DNA from: Apostichopus japonicus
Taxonomy: Eukaryota; Echinodermata; Holothuroidea; Aspidochirotida; Stichopodidae
NCBI RefSeq assembly: GCF_037975245.1
Contig: NC_092580.1
Span: 13,175,501 to 13,239,500, forward strand
Direction of reading: 5' to 3'
DNA length: 64,000 nucleotides
Within the stretch, counting starts at the first letter, position 1. Every line of letters starts with the position of its first letter. Positions 27,401-36,984 of the stretch are shown here, in pieces. Below the pieces are notes generated by a model. It saw nothing but the letters and a program-made list of their open reading frames with translations. It made no database searches and had not been told where the DNA came from. Position numbers and translations under genes: made by a program.

Positions 27401-30400
27401 CCTTGATGTCAAAGTCTAGATGTAGTAAGGAATTAAGGTATCTCAAAGGTTCCATTCATCTCTGTTACAAAATGAAATAAATGAGATTTTTCAAGTTTTC
27501 TGTAGATCTAACACTAACAGCATTAGAGGAGCTTTCTTTAACCTTACTGTTATTTTTAATTTTTGATGATATTGCTGGGCAGTATTTCTTTCGTAAATTT
27601 GAACTGTCCATTGGTTTAAAATCACATTTTAATGGATTTAAATTGCCACAAAATTTTAGTTTAGAACTGTATCGACAACAGCTTCCATCATAAACACAAA
27701 CATCTGTTTTCAGTAAGTACCATACAAAACATGATACATATCTTCTCTATATAATACATCTGTTCACATTACAACATTAATTACATGATGCAGGTCTGTA
27801 CATCCGACTAGCTGTAACAATTTACACTATACACAGTAGTACACAAACCATATGTACATTCCATTCCGCTATACAACTCAAGTTTTTCCAAGAAACGAAC
27901 AATACATGCATGTCGACCATATATTGCTTGTCACATCCATCTTAAAACCCTTGAGACTGGTACTACTTGAGCCTTAACAGTTAGTTATCTCCTGAACTTA
28001 GGCAGACTCTCTGCTGTACATTTAATGATCATGATATATGAATGCAATTTATCACATTTTTATCACATTTTTTTTCTTACAACGAAAACGCTAGATATCA
28101 CCCAAAGGACAAATGGATACATATATGTATCCATGATTATTATTTCTCATTATTTAAGAAATATTTAAAAGTCATCAAGTATTGGCCCAACAAATATATG
28201 CTATAAAGTCACTTAGTCACATAGAACGTGTGGATTATGCGCTATATAAATAACGGCGTGATAATAATAATAACAATAATGGTCACCCATGCTTCCAACT
28301 TCAACTTGCCATCCTCAAAAGGTTTTCATGTTTTCTCCCTTTATATAGCAATACTGAAACATTTTACTTCCTAAGATCTAAACACTCAAAGTCTGAAAGT
28401 AACTCAAAGATGCAGAAACACAAGGAAAGAATTTCAAATGGAAAACTTCAAGCTCTATCTTTTAATAGACAGCTACAGTAAACTTTGGTGCAAATGGCGA
28501 AGATCTTGAAGGATCTAGAATGTTCCAAAGGAGCTAGGTATGCCTGATTGATTCCCTAAGCCTTGGGATTCTTCTTGAAATATGTAAAGTATGTATACAT
28601 ACAGTAGTTCTGTGACCTACAGTACTGTATACAATTCACACTAAGTCCAGTACTTACTGTACATATCTTGTTACAATTACAGTAAGAAGTCTTTGCCAAT
28701 CTTGAAAAAAATTTATGCTTTTGATCTGTCACGAAATGTGCAACTGTCACACAACCAACTAGTAATATCGTGGATCTGGACTACTCTAGTGTTGCAAAGA
28801 TATTAGCATATCATTTGCATATATATCAATATGAAGTTTAGCGTACCACATCGTTTGAAATTCTCACACAAAAAGATATCGGGTAAAAATTAGTATTCGA
28901 CCGAGCGTGTTCTAATCGTTACAGTAATTGCCGATGACCTACATTCATAATCACGCTGATGCTGATTAGTAAAAATGTAAGGCTCCATATGAGCTACAAT
29001 GTAAAATGCGAAAAAGTATTAAAAACCAAATATCGAAACCATCGTCAATGTAAACTGACCAACCAGAGCATGCAACACTGTCAATGGGATTTCATATTTT
29101 GCTGATACATCGCTATATCATTTTGAGCAACGAAAACAAATGAATTTGTCTACGATATCGATATCATTGCAACACTAGACTACTGTGCACAATAGTTTGC
29201 TGAACATTGCTTACTACCATACCTATTTATAAACAATGAAAACACGAAGAAAACATGTATTACACTTTGAATTAGTTTCGAATATTCCCGGTTTATACCG
29301 GCCGCAGCATAAAACAACCAATCAACAGCCAAGATAGATCTTGACGGACCTTTGGAGCAAACAACTAGACGATTTGGGCGGTAGAATGAGAGAGGGATAG
29401 GTTAACCAGAGGCGACCAGACCCCATGGGAGGTCGGAGTCGAAAAGTTAGAAGGTTGATCTAGACTCGGTACAGATGTTGTGAGGAGAGACGCACATGAG
29501 GAAGTGAAGTAACTTTATACAAAATACGGGCGACTGTCGTAAAGCAATCTGGCTCAAACGTGCAATCATGCACATAGGGCAATCTGTACTGACAGTTCAC
29601 AACGATTAACACAGTATAAATTATACCATACTGAAGGAACTGCAGTAAATCACTGCCAAGCATTGCAAGTATAGGGAAAACCCCACTTGCCTAATTTGCA
29701 AAACTTTTCCAACTATGATGTGAACTACTGTCTGTTCAAGGGCAAACTGGTGAGAATAAATTTATGAAAACATGTATACGAATTTGTTATAAACAACAGG
29801 GGGCACTGGAATGGCTTTTCTACTTAAATTAGGTTAAAGCCATAACAAAGTTATAAATCTTTTTTTTATTATTTTTTTTTTTTTATCAGAACAATGGAGA
29901 CTGTTGAGTCTAGTACAGTAGGTGGTGTTGGGTGGTGAGGATTACGTAATGAAAACAAATATGTCAATCATCAAAGAGTGAATTTAAACCACAAAATTTT
30001 TTTTTCACTACTTACATGCTAAAACTCTACTGTATATGAATCATAGTATCTTTTTGTAGGGTTCTTTAGTAGGGTGTAGCATGGTTAGGATACATAATGT
30101 GAATAAATACATCAAGATAGAACCACATTGGTCTTGTTACCTCATAAAAACCAACTACATCTGAATTTTCCTTTAAAAACAGGTACCTTCTATAATATTG
30201 TGGTCTGTTGGCTTACTGCCAGAATTTTATTTCAATTTAAAGATTGTCAGTCTTCCCCCCCCGCCTCTCCCCCCCCCCCCTCATCAAGTACACACTAGTA
30301 CACAGTAGTAAAATTGATTTGGATGAGTTTAATGGTGGCAGTATAAAACGGCCATGAACGAGGGTTTATAATGAAATATGACCATTTTGGAAATCTTTCT

Positions 30401-32674
30401 AGCACCTACTGAACTGTCCGTCCCCCTCTGTCACCCTCCATCAGTTACAACAAATCTAAAACATTTTGTGGGGCATTTTCAATAATTTGGTCATCATTTG
30501 TAAAAAAAATATCTGGACTGTTACTACTTACACTACAGTACTGTACAGAGTACTACACATTCAAACTCAACTTCGAGTCAGAATTTGGGCCCATTTGTTC
30601 TCATGATTTATCAGCACTTAGGCCTATGCAGTACATATATATCAAGGAAAGTTTATTATGCCATTCACAGCTATATTGATGAAAACATATAAATGGAAAA
30701 AGCCCACTTTTACTCTGCACAATGAATCATAAATTGCGATGCAATTTCCAAATTTAAATCTTTTCCTGAAGATTTCCATTGACAACACTAACAATCGGAA
30801 CAATTGATACTGGATTTTTAGGAAAAACGGACCAAGGGATAAAAACAATAAATAAAAAGGAATGCAAAGCAAAGCAACTTTTGAATGGCTATTGTGTAAA
30901 TATTTCCCTGAGAATTTCCATCAACAACAAAGAACAATCTAATTCAAACTTTTGCACACGTTGTAAATGCACACTACAGTATAGTATTCTAGTACTTAAG
31001 TGTTTATAGTGTGTACAATGTGTAAAGAGTACACCTTTAAAAAAAAAGAAAAAAGTGTTTATTAGTGTGTTCACAGAATCTTAAAGAGTATCTTTTAAAA
31101 TAAACTCCTCAAGCATTCACGTTAATGTTCTTTCAATCCCACAGCTTTTACAAACATGTCCTTGTTTAACAGGAGGAGAATTATGCTATAGTCCTTCACA
31201 TGCATAATTGTTACTTTATATGGCAAAACTCTTCATAAATGAAGCCAAAAAAAAGGAATAAAACAAAATGGAAGAATGTCATGTGGTAGTGTCAAGAAAT
31301 CATGCATTCTAGCTAGAGAATATCCCCCTCCCCCCACCCCGGCCCCATCTCCCTCCCACAGTTAAGCTGATTAGTCAAATATAAACACACAATGAAACTA
31401 ACAAGATCTACTTAATGGTATCTTTAGGGATGAGTTTATCTACTGTGATGATTATTGTAAGGTACAGTACTTTACCTAACATTTATATCACAGTAAGCAT
31501 TTGTATCACAACAAAAGCATGATTCTGTGCTTTAACATCATTGATGCAACATTGGTAACACAAATCTGATATTGACACCAATGGGTTATAAATAACAAAT
31601 ATATCCTTGTCCATGATTGCCAACATCAAGTAGCAGCTGTGCTAAATGTGAGGCCCAAAATCCCTTTAGGGACATCCTAAACTTTCAGTACTACTCTGGG
31701 AATTAAATTAATGTTGTAACACATGTACTGTACCTTTCACCCCCAAACTGACCTCAACTGAGTTCAGCTATGGGTTATGTGACTACCCTAGTGGGAACAA
31801 AACAACTGATATGCTATATATAACAACATGGGGGGCTAATGCAAAAGTTCACATGCACACAACTTTAGTCTATCTCAACATACAGTCAGTATTATCAGCA
31901 GTGTTAAAAGTCTGGACTTGATCTAAAATTTGCAACATTGAGGATACTTGACATTATTACGTGAATTGACACTGAGGACATATGAGGCCTTAGCAAAGAT
32001 AGCGACTGACATACACCAGTCTGCCAGGGTGGGAGAGGGGAGAGGGAGAGGGAGAAGGGGAGGGGAGAGAGAGGGGGAGGGGGAGGGGAGAGGCAGGGGA
32101 AGAGGTGGGAGGCGGTATGGAACTAAGGATGGTTTTGGCATTGAGGGGTTGTGGGACTGGGCGTCTGTGATACACATGGCATGAATGGCTTGGCTTGCCA
32201 CTGAAAGAGCCAGAGATGGAATGACACTGCCCAGATGGTGACATGGCACTAAGGGGTTTTGACACTATGGGGTTGTGGCAGTGATTAGATTGGTTGTGGC
32301 AGGTATAGGGATTACCATGTATGGGGCTTGAATAGCACTTAAGGAGCAAGAGCGAGCATGGCACATGGGTTGTTCCCTCAAGTTCTAGATCTACTATAAT
32401 CTACACAGTAGGGTGAATTCAAGAAAATTGGTACTATGCGGAGAAATATCAACTTACATAAAGATATGACCTTAGTATTAATAATCACATGTATGCAAGT
32501 AGGAATTTGGTCTATAGATCTCTATGCGGTTATCAAACCTTGAAACCCACTTAGCATGAAAGTGAACCACTACCACTACTTACCAATCCCTGAAACTGAG
32601 AAAGGAAGCTGTAACATCAGTAAGAAATTTAAGATACACATTATAGCCGGTGCAGGTCTCTTGAGACGATCCAT
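7623..32674 (-). CDS. Gene B: CUB / CUB-like / LDLa / 2x EGF type I membrane receptor with PPxY tail, 10 exons
   Basis: Coding exons: 32674-32584, 23470-23253, 22874-22676, 19419-19261, 17138-16938, 16413-16288, 13277-13155, 12118-12017, 8652-8464, 7972-7623. Phases agree throughout and the sum, 1758 bases, gives 585 residues and TGA. Residues: signal about 1-29, CUB 32-169, cysteine-free CUB-like 170-289, LDLa 290-331, EGF 332-372 and 373-406, transmembrane 420-442 followed by R-K-R, cytoplasmic tail 443-585. The CUB-CUB-LDLa order resembles NETO proteins, and CUB plus LDLa occurs in LRP3/10/12, but the two EGFs and this tail fit none of them exactly. It is probably a cell-surface adaptor or endocytic receptor; its ligand is unknown. 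The first intron (about 9.1 kb) could hide a missed exon, although the signal-to-CUB junction reads well without one. Confidence 0.82.
8464..8652 (-). CDS. Gene B exon 9: transmembrane helix and juxtamembrane tail
   Basis: Residues 407-469. A hydrophobic helix from about S420 to A442 ends in the stop-transfer R-K-R-Y. The juxtamembrane part is polar with P-G-G-R-P-P-Q-R. It is a symmetric phase 1-1 exon, so skipping it would produce a secreted form with an altered C-terminus in the same frame. Confidence 0.92.
8880..9050 (+). mobile_element. Possible decayed tRNA-derived SINE
   Basis: GGGTTCGAGCCCTGGCC around 8937-8953 is a good Pol III B box with flanking stem. A plausible A box is not clear, and the 3' body has no second copy that I can see in the window. 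It lies in the last-but-one intron of gene B. Confidence 0.35.
9245..9445. repeat. C-rich minisatellite (CCCCCATgCCCTTAGT type)
   Basis: About a dozen units of CCCTTAGTCCCCCATG with length variants. Penultimate intron of gene B. Confidence 0.85.
12017..12118 (-). CDS. Gene B exon 8: short EGF module 2
   Basis: Residues 373-406. A compact EGF of the tenascin/EGF_2 type: G-C-N-G-A-C-F-N-G-G-R-C, then E-C-E-C-P and T-R-C-E-F. It is on a 102-base symmetric exon and lies just outside the membrane. Confidence 0.92.
13155..13277 (-). CDS. Gene B exon 7: EGF module 1
   Basis: Residues 332-372. C-D-P-N-P-C-L-N-G-G-T-C, then Y-R-C-V-C and H-K-C give a complete six-cysteine EGF. It is a symmetric phase 1-1 exon with a GTGAGT donor. 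Confidence 0.93.
13278..16287. other. Gene B intron 6
   Basis: Holds family X (14265-14420) flanked by a palindromic GTGATACTTGAGTATCAC-type minisatellite (13978-14010 and 14430-14575). Nothing else recognisable. Confidence 0.6.
14265..14420 (+). repeat. Dispersed repeat family X, copy at 14.3 kb
   Basis: It shares AAGGGCATTGAC, GTGCACAGTGTTAAA, GGTAGAATGAG, AAGACAGGTAAGCGAGGAGC and GAAGTAAATAC with the copy at 25768. It is surrounded by a GTGATACTTGAGTATCAC-type palindromic minisatellite (13978-14010 and 14430-14575). Confidence 0.55.
16288..16413 (-). CDS. Gene B exon 6: LDL-receptor class A module
   Basis: Residues 290-331. Six cysteines in LDLa spacing: D-C-P-E-F, S-R-C, D-Q-C-I, L-L-C-N-G, N-C-G, D-R-C. 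The calcium site is only partly conserved: G-Q-G-E-D-E stands where the family consensus has D-x-S-D-E. It is a symmetric phase 1-1 exon. Confidence 0.9.
16938..17138 (-). CDS. Gene B exon 5: second half of cysteine-free CUB-like domain
   Basis: Residues 223-289. It contains S-S-Q-R-F-M-F-V-Q-L, F-E-A-E-F-S-F-F and no cysteine. The final strand resembles the G-F-x-A-x-Y-x-F ending of CUB domains. Phases are 1 and 1, and the donor is GTAAGT. Confidence 0.8.
17450..18045. repeat. Diverged tandem duplication of about 290 bases
   Basis: Ordered matches link the two halves: TATCAGCTG, TGAATTTTGTA, the AGTTTTGT region and CCAGTCACCAAGCTCA versus CCAGTCACCATGCTCA, 289 apart. The halves differ by indels. 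Intron 4 of gene B. Confidence 0.55.
18047..18107. repeat. 20-bp tandem repeat, three copies
   Basis: GATATTAACAATACCAAAAT is repeated three times, directly after the diverged duplication ending near 18045. Confidence 0.92.
18520..18675. repeat. ATGTATA-type microsatellite
   Basis: Imperfect (TATG/TATA)n. It creates spurious Y/I/C-rich frames in both directions. Confidence 0.92.
19261..19419 (-). CDS. Gene B exon 4: first half of cysteine-free CUB-like domain
   Basis: Residues 170-222. The pattern G-R-F-S-A-P followed by a W in I-W-Y-V-T-A-P and R-I-Q-L-T-V-T corresponds to the first strands of a CUB, but all cysteines are missing. The donor at ACCG|GTACGG is weak but gives the right phase. 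The assignment to the CUB fold is by analogy with position and size. Confidence 0.75.
20480..21030. repeat. Diverged tandem duplication in gene B intron 3
   Basis: The two halves share, in order, TTTTAATCTCAGTGAGGCATT (second half TTTTTAAACCTCATTGAGGC), AAAGGAAAGAACTTTTGAC versus CAAAACCTATTGAAAG, TTCAGCAAT, TTTGGCGCC versus TTTGGTGCC, CATTCAA and GACACATCAAGGAAA. Spacing is roughly 300 bases. Both are old and non-coding. Confidence 0.5.
21834..22160 (+). mobile_element. Foldback element with nested hairpin and hammerhead-like motif
   Basis: Arms at 21834-21892 and 22102-22160 are inverted copies with only a few mismatches and small indels. Inside, 21903-21924 pairs with 21944-21965 (one mismatch in 22). 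The hammerhead-like motif lies just before the right arm. The unit is 327 bases, has no ORF, and ends in TA repeat. It is probably a non-autonomous Penelope-like or retrozyme-related element. Confidence 0.6.
22046..22088 (+). ncRNA. Hammerhead-like ribozyme motif, possibly degenerate
   Basis: On the plus strand: stem I GTATTG with CAATAT after the cleavage site; core CTGAAGA; one extra A; stem II GGTCC-AAGGC-GGGCC; GAA; palindromic stem III AA/TT; C at 22082. All parts of a minimal type I hammerhead are present in order. The unpaired A at 22059 between the core and stem II departs from the consensus and may reduce or abolish activity. It is antisense to gene B. Confidence 0.5.
22263..22362 (+). 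mobile_element. tRNA-derived SINE copy 2
   Basis: Plus strand: ATCAGTGTCCATAGC, B box GGTTCGAATCCC, then GGAAGTTTTGTCACTG and GGATTTTCC, matching the minus-strand copy at 24153-24263. Part of the anticodon arm is deleted. It ends against an AT microsatellite at 22378. Confidence 0.6.
22676..22874 (-). CDS. Gene B exon 3: second half of CUB domain
   Basis: Residues 104-169. It carries the fourth CUB cysteine (I-Y-A-C-G-V-G) and the closing beta strands, including F-R-G-F-Q-M-R-Y-S-F, the usual G-F-x-x-x-Y pattern near the end of CUB domains. It enters in phase 0 and leaves in phase 1. Confidence 0.9.
22921..23034 (+). repeat. Dispersed repeat family X, partial copy at 22.9 kb
   Basis: It shares ATGTACAGTGTCAAACAGG, GTTCACTCTA and GTTGTGAGGAGACAGGTAAG with the family. 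The 5' part is missing. It lies in the short intron between gene B exons 2 and 3. Confidence 0.5.
23253..23470 (-). CDS. Gene B exon 2: first half of CUB domain
   Basis: Residues 31-103. The acceptor chosen is the pyrimidine-rich one ending at 23471, because it brings in C32 (D-C-S-T-T), the first CUB cysteine. A weaker internal acceptor at 23441 keeps frame but loses it. S-G-V-I-H-S-P-G-F-P and Y-T-C-T-Y-Q-L are classic CUB motifs. The exon ends D-Y-L-T in phase 0. Confidence 0.9.
24153..24263 (-). mobile_element. tRNA-derived SINE copy 1 (same family as 22263)
   Basis: On the minus strand, a tRNA-like head has an acceptor stem of seven pairs with one mismatch, A box TAGCCTAGTGG and B box GGTTCGAATCC, followed by GGAAGTTTTTTCACTG and GGATTTTCCAAC. 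The anticodon loop is ambiguous. The shared 3' extension and second copy argue for a SINE, not a working tRNA gene. Confidence 0.65.
24326..24470. repeat. TA microsatellite cluster
   Basis: Blocks of (TA)n around a CCAACTCATTACGATT insert that resembles the 3' end of the neighbouring SINE family. Confidence 0.92.
25768..25975 (+). repeat. Dispersed repeat family X, fullest copy
   Basis: It begins GGTAGAATGAG and AAGGGCATTGAC, contains the inverted repeat GTTATGGAACC / GGTTCCATAAC, then CAGTAGAATGAGG, and ends GGAGACAGGTAAGCGAGG and CGAAGTAAATAC. Other copies start near 14265, 22921 and 29378. It is in the first intron of gene B. Confidence 0.6.
27080..27130. repeat. (AAT)n microsatellite
   Basis: AATAATAATAATCAT-type repeats. 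Related (ATT)n lies at 26692-26710 and (AAT)n at 28260-28280; the last follows GCGCTATATAAATAA, a common SINE 3' end. Confidence 0.9.
29378..29516 (+). repeat. Dispersed repeat family X, copy at 29.4 kb
   Basis: GGGCGGTAGAATGAGAG, an internal segment that is more diverged, then GTTGTGAGGAGAGACGC and GAAGTGAAGTAA. The same order and direction as the other members. Confidence 0.5.
32028..32112. repeat. Purine-rich G/A tract
   Basis: (GGAGAGGG)n-like, with all purines on the plus strand; the minus transcript of gene B would carry a long pyrimidine tract about 500 bases downstream of exon 1. Confidence 0.9.
32584..32674 (-). CDS. Gene B exon 1 (coding part): start codon and signal peptide
   Basis: Residues 1-30. 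The ATG at 32674 is followed by a basic n-region (D-R-L-K-R) and a hydrophobic core (I-L-N-F-L-L-M-L-Q-L), ending V-S-G-I at a phase-1 GTAAGT donor. An acceptor (TTAACAG) ends at 32680, five bases before the ATG, so a non-coding first exon further upstream is likely. The join to exon 2 gives a signal peptide directly followed by the first CUB cysteine. Confidence 0.75.
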
Positions 32675-33597
32675 GATTGCTGTTAAGAGAGAAAGAAACA
32701 AAAAAACAAATTTAACAAACAGGTCTGAATACACAACAATACAATACAATACACAACAATGGCTAAGTTTATGTAGAGTCCACCGTCAAGCTGGATACAA
32801 CAACAATTAAGTGACCTTACTGTATTCAGTTAGTCAGTACTGTACTTTCAACCATGACGCTACGCACCTTTTCCATTTCATTCATTTCAACTGATTTGTA
32901 TATAATTTACTCTTTAATATACCAGATTTAATATTAATAAACAGGCCACTTAAAATTAATAAATAGTTTTTAAGGCAGCTTGGTTTAATGATACTGTATA
33001 TTTATTATATACAGCTGTGTTGGTGCGAGTACATATATGTCAGTACTGATAGTAGGCCCTACGCCATCTCTCATAATACCTGTTTACCAAATTTGTGTAG
33101 TTATTTTCATGAAAACCCGATTTTGAGAAATTTTTCCGCCGAGTCTTCATCCTAATCTCCCCAGAAATAAAAAAGTTAAGTGCTTCAAAGTTTACTCATT
33201 CAAATAAATTTGCATAATAGGTCAGACAAAGAATTGTCTGCTAAACTCTTTATGGCAGAGCTTGGAAATGGTACCAGGATGATACTTTTAGTAATAAACT
33301 AGGGGTTGGGCTAACTTAGTGGTTACTAAATAGCCTAGAAGCAAGTTAGCCTATCGTAAACAGTTTTTAATTCTACTATCTATTATGAAGGCCCAGGGTT
33401 CCCATTAGCCGTGAGAATCGCACAATTTGCTCGCATTTGGAAGAAACGTTTAGTTAAAAGCCACTTGCGATTATTATATTTTATTTATCCCGTCTATAAT
33501 CTGTTAGCAACATCTCGTGAAATTCCTTGTCAGTCTTTCCTTCTATGAAATAACCGAATGAATAAATAACTTAATAATTGTGAGAATACTTTCAATT

Positions 33598-33930
33598 TCT
33601 TCCACATGGTAGCCTAACACTTACCACACTAAGTCAATGGCGAAATCTAGCCTAAACATCCGTTTATTCGCTAAAATTGTGACGCAGTTATAAGATATCC
33701 ATGGAATACTTCCATTATTGCTGTTATCTTCGACCACATGGTTGCCTAACACCACACTTAGTCAATGGGTAATCTAGCCTAGCCATCTGTTTATTAGCTG
33801 AAATTGTGACGCAGGTATAAGATATCCATGGAAGTTCTGGAACACTTTGTTATTGCTGTTATCTTCGACCACATGGTAGCCTAACACCACACTAAGTCAA
33901 TGGGAAAATCTTGCCTAACCATCGGTTTTT
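33598..33930. repeat. Tandem repeat of about 135 bases, 2.5 copies
   Basis: CACATGGTAGCCTAACAC, AAGTCAATGG, TAGCCTA and GTGACGCAG.TATAAGATATCC recur in the same order. The last copy ends after TCTTGCCTAACCATCGG. It lies between genes A and B, upstream of gene B exon 1. Confidence 0.8.
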
Positions 33931-34325
33931 AAAAAAATCACACTTTGCCTAGGATTTGGGAAATAATTTAGAAACCGGGTAATATCGCGCCTGGTGGGTA
34001 CCCGGGTACCGCAAACACTGTTAAAATTATATTGAAGTTTATAAAGAAATTAAGTCAAAATTGTGCGTGATTGTAAATCATTGCCTGTAAAACTTCAGAT
34101 GTTACAGGCGCTCTTCAGCGACCACTCATTTTCACCCTTGTCTAGGCCTACTGTACAATTCCACTTAATGGGTGCAGTAATCCACAAAAGTGTCTAATAA
34201 TTAAAATTGATGTTATCTTGTTTCAAAGTGACAAGTTTTGTTTAAGGCTTTGTTGATTAATGAAAAAGTGGTAACAAATAAATAACTACAATGTCAAAAA
34301 TGGACTATAGAATCAGTACAGTTAC

Positions 34326-34365
34326 ATCGACCTTTTGGCTAAGATCACGTGTAGTATATACTGTT
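34326..34365 (+). repeat. U2 snRNA-like segment
   Basis: CCTTTTGGCTAAGATCA at 34331-34347 is identical to the 5' region of metazoan U2 snRNA, then GTGTAGTAT with the branch-point recognition core GTAGTA, then CTGTTC after a three-base insertion. The preceding TTCTCGG part of stem I is shortened, and the Sm site and 3' stem-loops are not found downstream. It is therefore a truncated U2 pseudogene or a SINE with an snRNA-derived head rather than a U2 gene. Confidence 0.6.
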
Positions 34366-34651
34366 CCCTTTCGAGGGGAATGGTGATACACACCCGACGA
34401 TGATCACACAGTCACTTTCTTGATGCAAGGGAACTGGGGTTGAGAGCGGATCAGTCGTTCGGTAATTTAGTTCTCGTGCCCAGCAAAAAAGAGCATAGTC
34501 CTATGTAATATACTATTACTAATAACATTAACACTAGGAGTAGGACCTAACACTAAAAGTACTGGCCAAAGTCAACGTAGGCCCTACACAATTATAGCTT
34601 AGAAAATAACTGACGTATGTGTTGTAAGATGGAATACAAAGGTGTACTTAC

Positions 34652-34652
34652 C
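34652..34652 (-). promoter_or_regulatory. Candidate 5' splice site of a non-coding first exon of gene B
   Basis: CAG|GTAAGT on the minus strand, a full consensus donor, about 2 kb upstream of the acceptor at 32680. It is inferred only from strength and position. Confidence 0.3.
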
Positions 34653-36570
34653 TGACTCAATTTAACCTTTTCAGTCGAGGTTACAAGTTGAGACTGAGAT
34701 TCTGGTGCCTGCGTACCATATGCGGTATAATATTAATAAGCTAGGCCTTGCTCTTGGCCTAAGCTGTGCTAGGCAGTAATAATAAAACGCCTAGGCCCTA
34801 CTGTAACTTTTAAGTGGTACTGGTATGTGGTAGCAATACTGGTGTTGGTAGGCAACGCTTTAACGGCTCTGAACTAACGGCTTCCGTCGAATAATGAGTA
34901 TACCTTGTCAAAAAATGTTTTTCTATATATTTTTTTTATTGTTGTTACTAACTGATGATTGAGTATAAATTGTATTCGAACGAGATAGTTACAGTCAATT
35001 CCTTTCCGCGAGGCTTTTCTTCACCAGTTGGAGGGTGAATGTACGTTCTCGATGTGTGTACTGAGCTAGTGGTCTGCCTATATATTTTGCAAGGTTTCTT
35101 ACGTTGGTTGTTTCCATTCAGTACTAGTAGTGTTTGTTTGTGTACTTACGAGTGAATAAGCCCGGGGTTCGCGGAATTTTGACAGGTGTAATGACTATTC
35201 ATTACGTGCACCCTTCCTCGAAATGATGCACCAGAATCTTCCAATTTTCATTTTAATTAAACCGATTTATCTTATGAATCATAAACATAATAAAACAAAA
35301 TAATCCAAATCTACATCTTTAAGTTTTTGCTTACGCATTAAAAGAAAAGAATGGCTTAAAAGTTTTTAGATTACATCTATGACGGTACAACTCGCTCTCT
35401 ATAAGCATCCGTATTTCGACATTCCTGGAAAATTCCATTACACAGAAGTTCAACGGTCAAGTTTACCTGCTCGGCTAATAACCTGTAAATAGTAAATTGA
35501 CAAAAATTATAGGACTGTGCGTGGGTTCATCTGGTTGCCCGAGTCGGATACCAACACGTTATAGAAGCATATTCTTCAAAGGTGATTTGGATGAGATAAT
35601 TGTTAGGCCTTTTAACTTTTACAACTTTTTTTAACCATTTTTTTCTCTATAGAAATGAACGCCGGTAGTTGTCCAGCAACCGTGCATGGGAAGTGATGGG
35701 CGGGGAGCGGTTGGATCCCGTGTGGCCTGTTGTTCACAAGAAGACTTAATATTCGATCGCCTGTAGACAAAATCCTCCTGAAGGGCGAATGGCGACCTCT
35801 CAAGTGCACAACTAAATGAACATTTTAACAAATTGATTCAAAAGGAGAGAGTTCAGGGGGAATTATTTGTTGACTAATGAAAAATGAATATATACAAAAT
35901 TTCGGTATTTCATAATTTCTTTTGTTAAATAAGGTGATAAATGCAAACCGTCCCAACCAGTGAGAGTCAACTCTTCGCGATGGGACGGGCGGGGAAAGAC
36001 GAGAAGTCCAGACTATATTAACTATCACCCTACTATCATATAATATTCATGAAGCGTTTCATCATCAAAGAGATATGTGACCTGAAAGGATGGTGGCGAC
36101 AAAAACAGTCTTGTTCAAGATCGTGGATATCTGTTTTCAGAAAAGTGTGCACGATGTCGAATATCTTACAGCCCGCCCTCTATTTATACCTCGGTTGGCT
36201 GTTCGGAGCATGCAGGGTCCACGAAATAAAAAAATGAAAAGCGCCATCATATAGTTAAAAGTTACTGATTTTGGGAAGAACAAAACGAAGTCTAGATCTA
36301 GACTAGGTCAAATAGTTCAGGATGAACACCCCCCTCCCTTCCCTAGGAGCCCCAAGGCATTAGACGAGTGACAACCTCGCCGCAAAATTATCCAGGAAAT
36401 AGAACGTTGGTGTATCTTGTCTACAAATGTTACGGAATGGACAGGTGTATATTGCTTTAGTTTGCTTATTTGAGACCCTTAGATCGTGTTAGATCGTGGA
36501 TGAACACCGGTTTATTTTCAAGCCTTCGCTTTGCGATAAGTGTTCATAGGATAACGAGGCAAGGGTGTGA

Positions 36571-36782
36571 ATTCGCTCCCAATTCTGTTGCCAGGACCGC
36601 CAGTTAACGGGGCCCATCCGACGGACGAGAGTGTATGCCCCAGCATCTGACCACAGTTTCGCAAATACAGAGATAGGCAATTCGCTCCCAATTCTGTTCC
36701 CGGGACCGCCAGTGAACGTCCCCATCCGACGGACATGAGAGTATGCTCCAGCATCTGACCACTTCGCAAATACTGAGATAGG
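36571..36782. repeat. About 106-bp tandem duplication
   Basis: Two units start AATTCGCTCCCAATTCTGTT and end CAAATAC.GAGATAGGC. They create overlapping open frames on the minus strand that look like proteins but only reflect the duplication; no domain is recognisable. Confidence 0.8.
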
Positions 36783-36984
36783 CAAAGGCACCCAATTCGA
36801 CATCACTGCAGCCATGATGAACTAAGTTGTTTCGAGACCAAGTGAAGAAAAGGAATAAACCCCTTTTCCCAAGTTCACAAACCAGAAATACCAAATCCAC
36901 GGAAGACTCCGCACACCACCACTGCACTACAGCAATTTTTGAATAGGTCAAAAGAATCTGGCTCCTGGCAGAATTTTTATCCTG

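Larger units (their letters stand above)
23471..32583. other. Gene B intron 1, about 9.1 kb
   Basis: Contains a SINE, TA cluster, two family X copies (25768, 29378), AAT repeats and a purine tract. No exon with a recognisable domain was found on the minus strand, and the exons on either side join directly from signal peptide to CUB. A large first intron may carry regulatory sequence, but I see no specific site. Confidence 0.6.

Noticed and set aside
34321-34480. Complete U2 snRNA gene
   Set aside because: Only the 5' part matches; no Sm site or 3' stem-loops follow.
36489-36951. Three overlapping minus-strand frames that look repetitive
   Set aside because: They result from a 106-bp tandem duplication; no recognisable domain or splice context.
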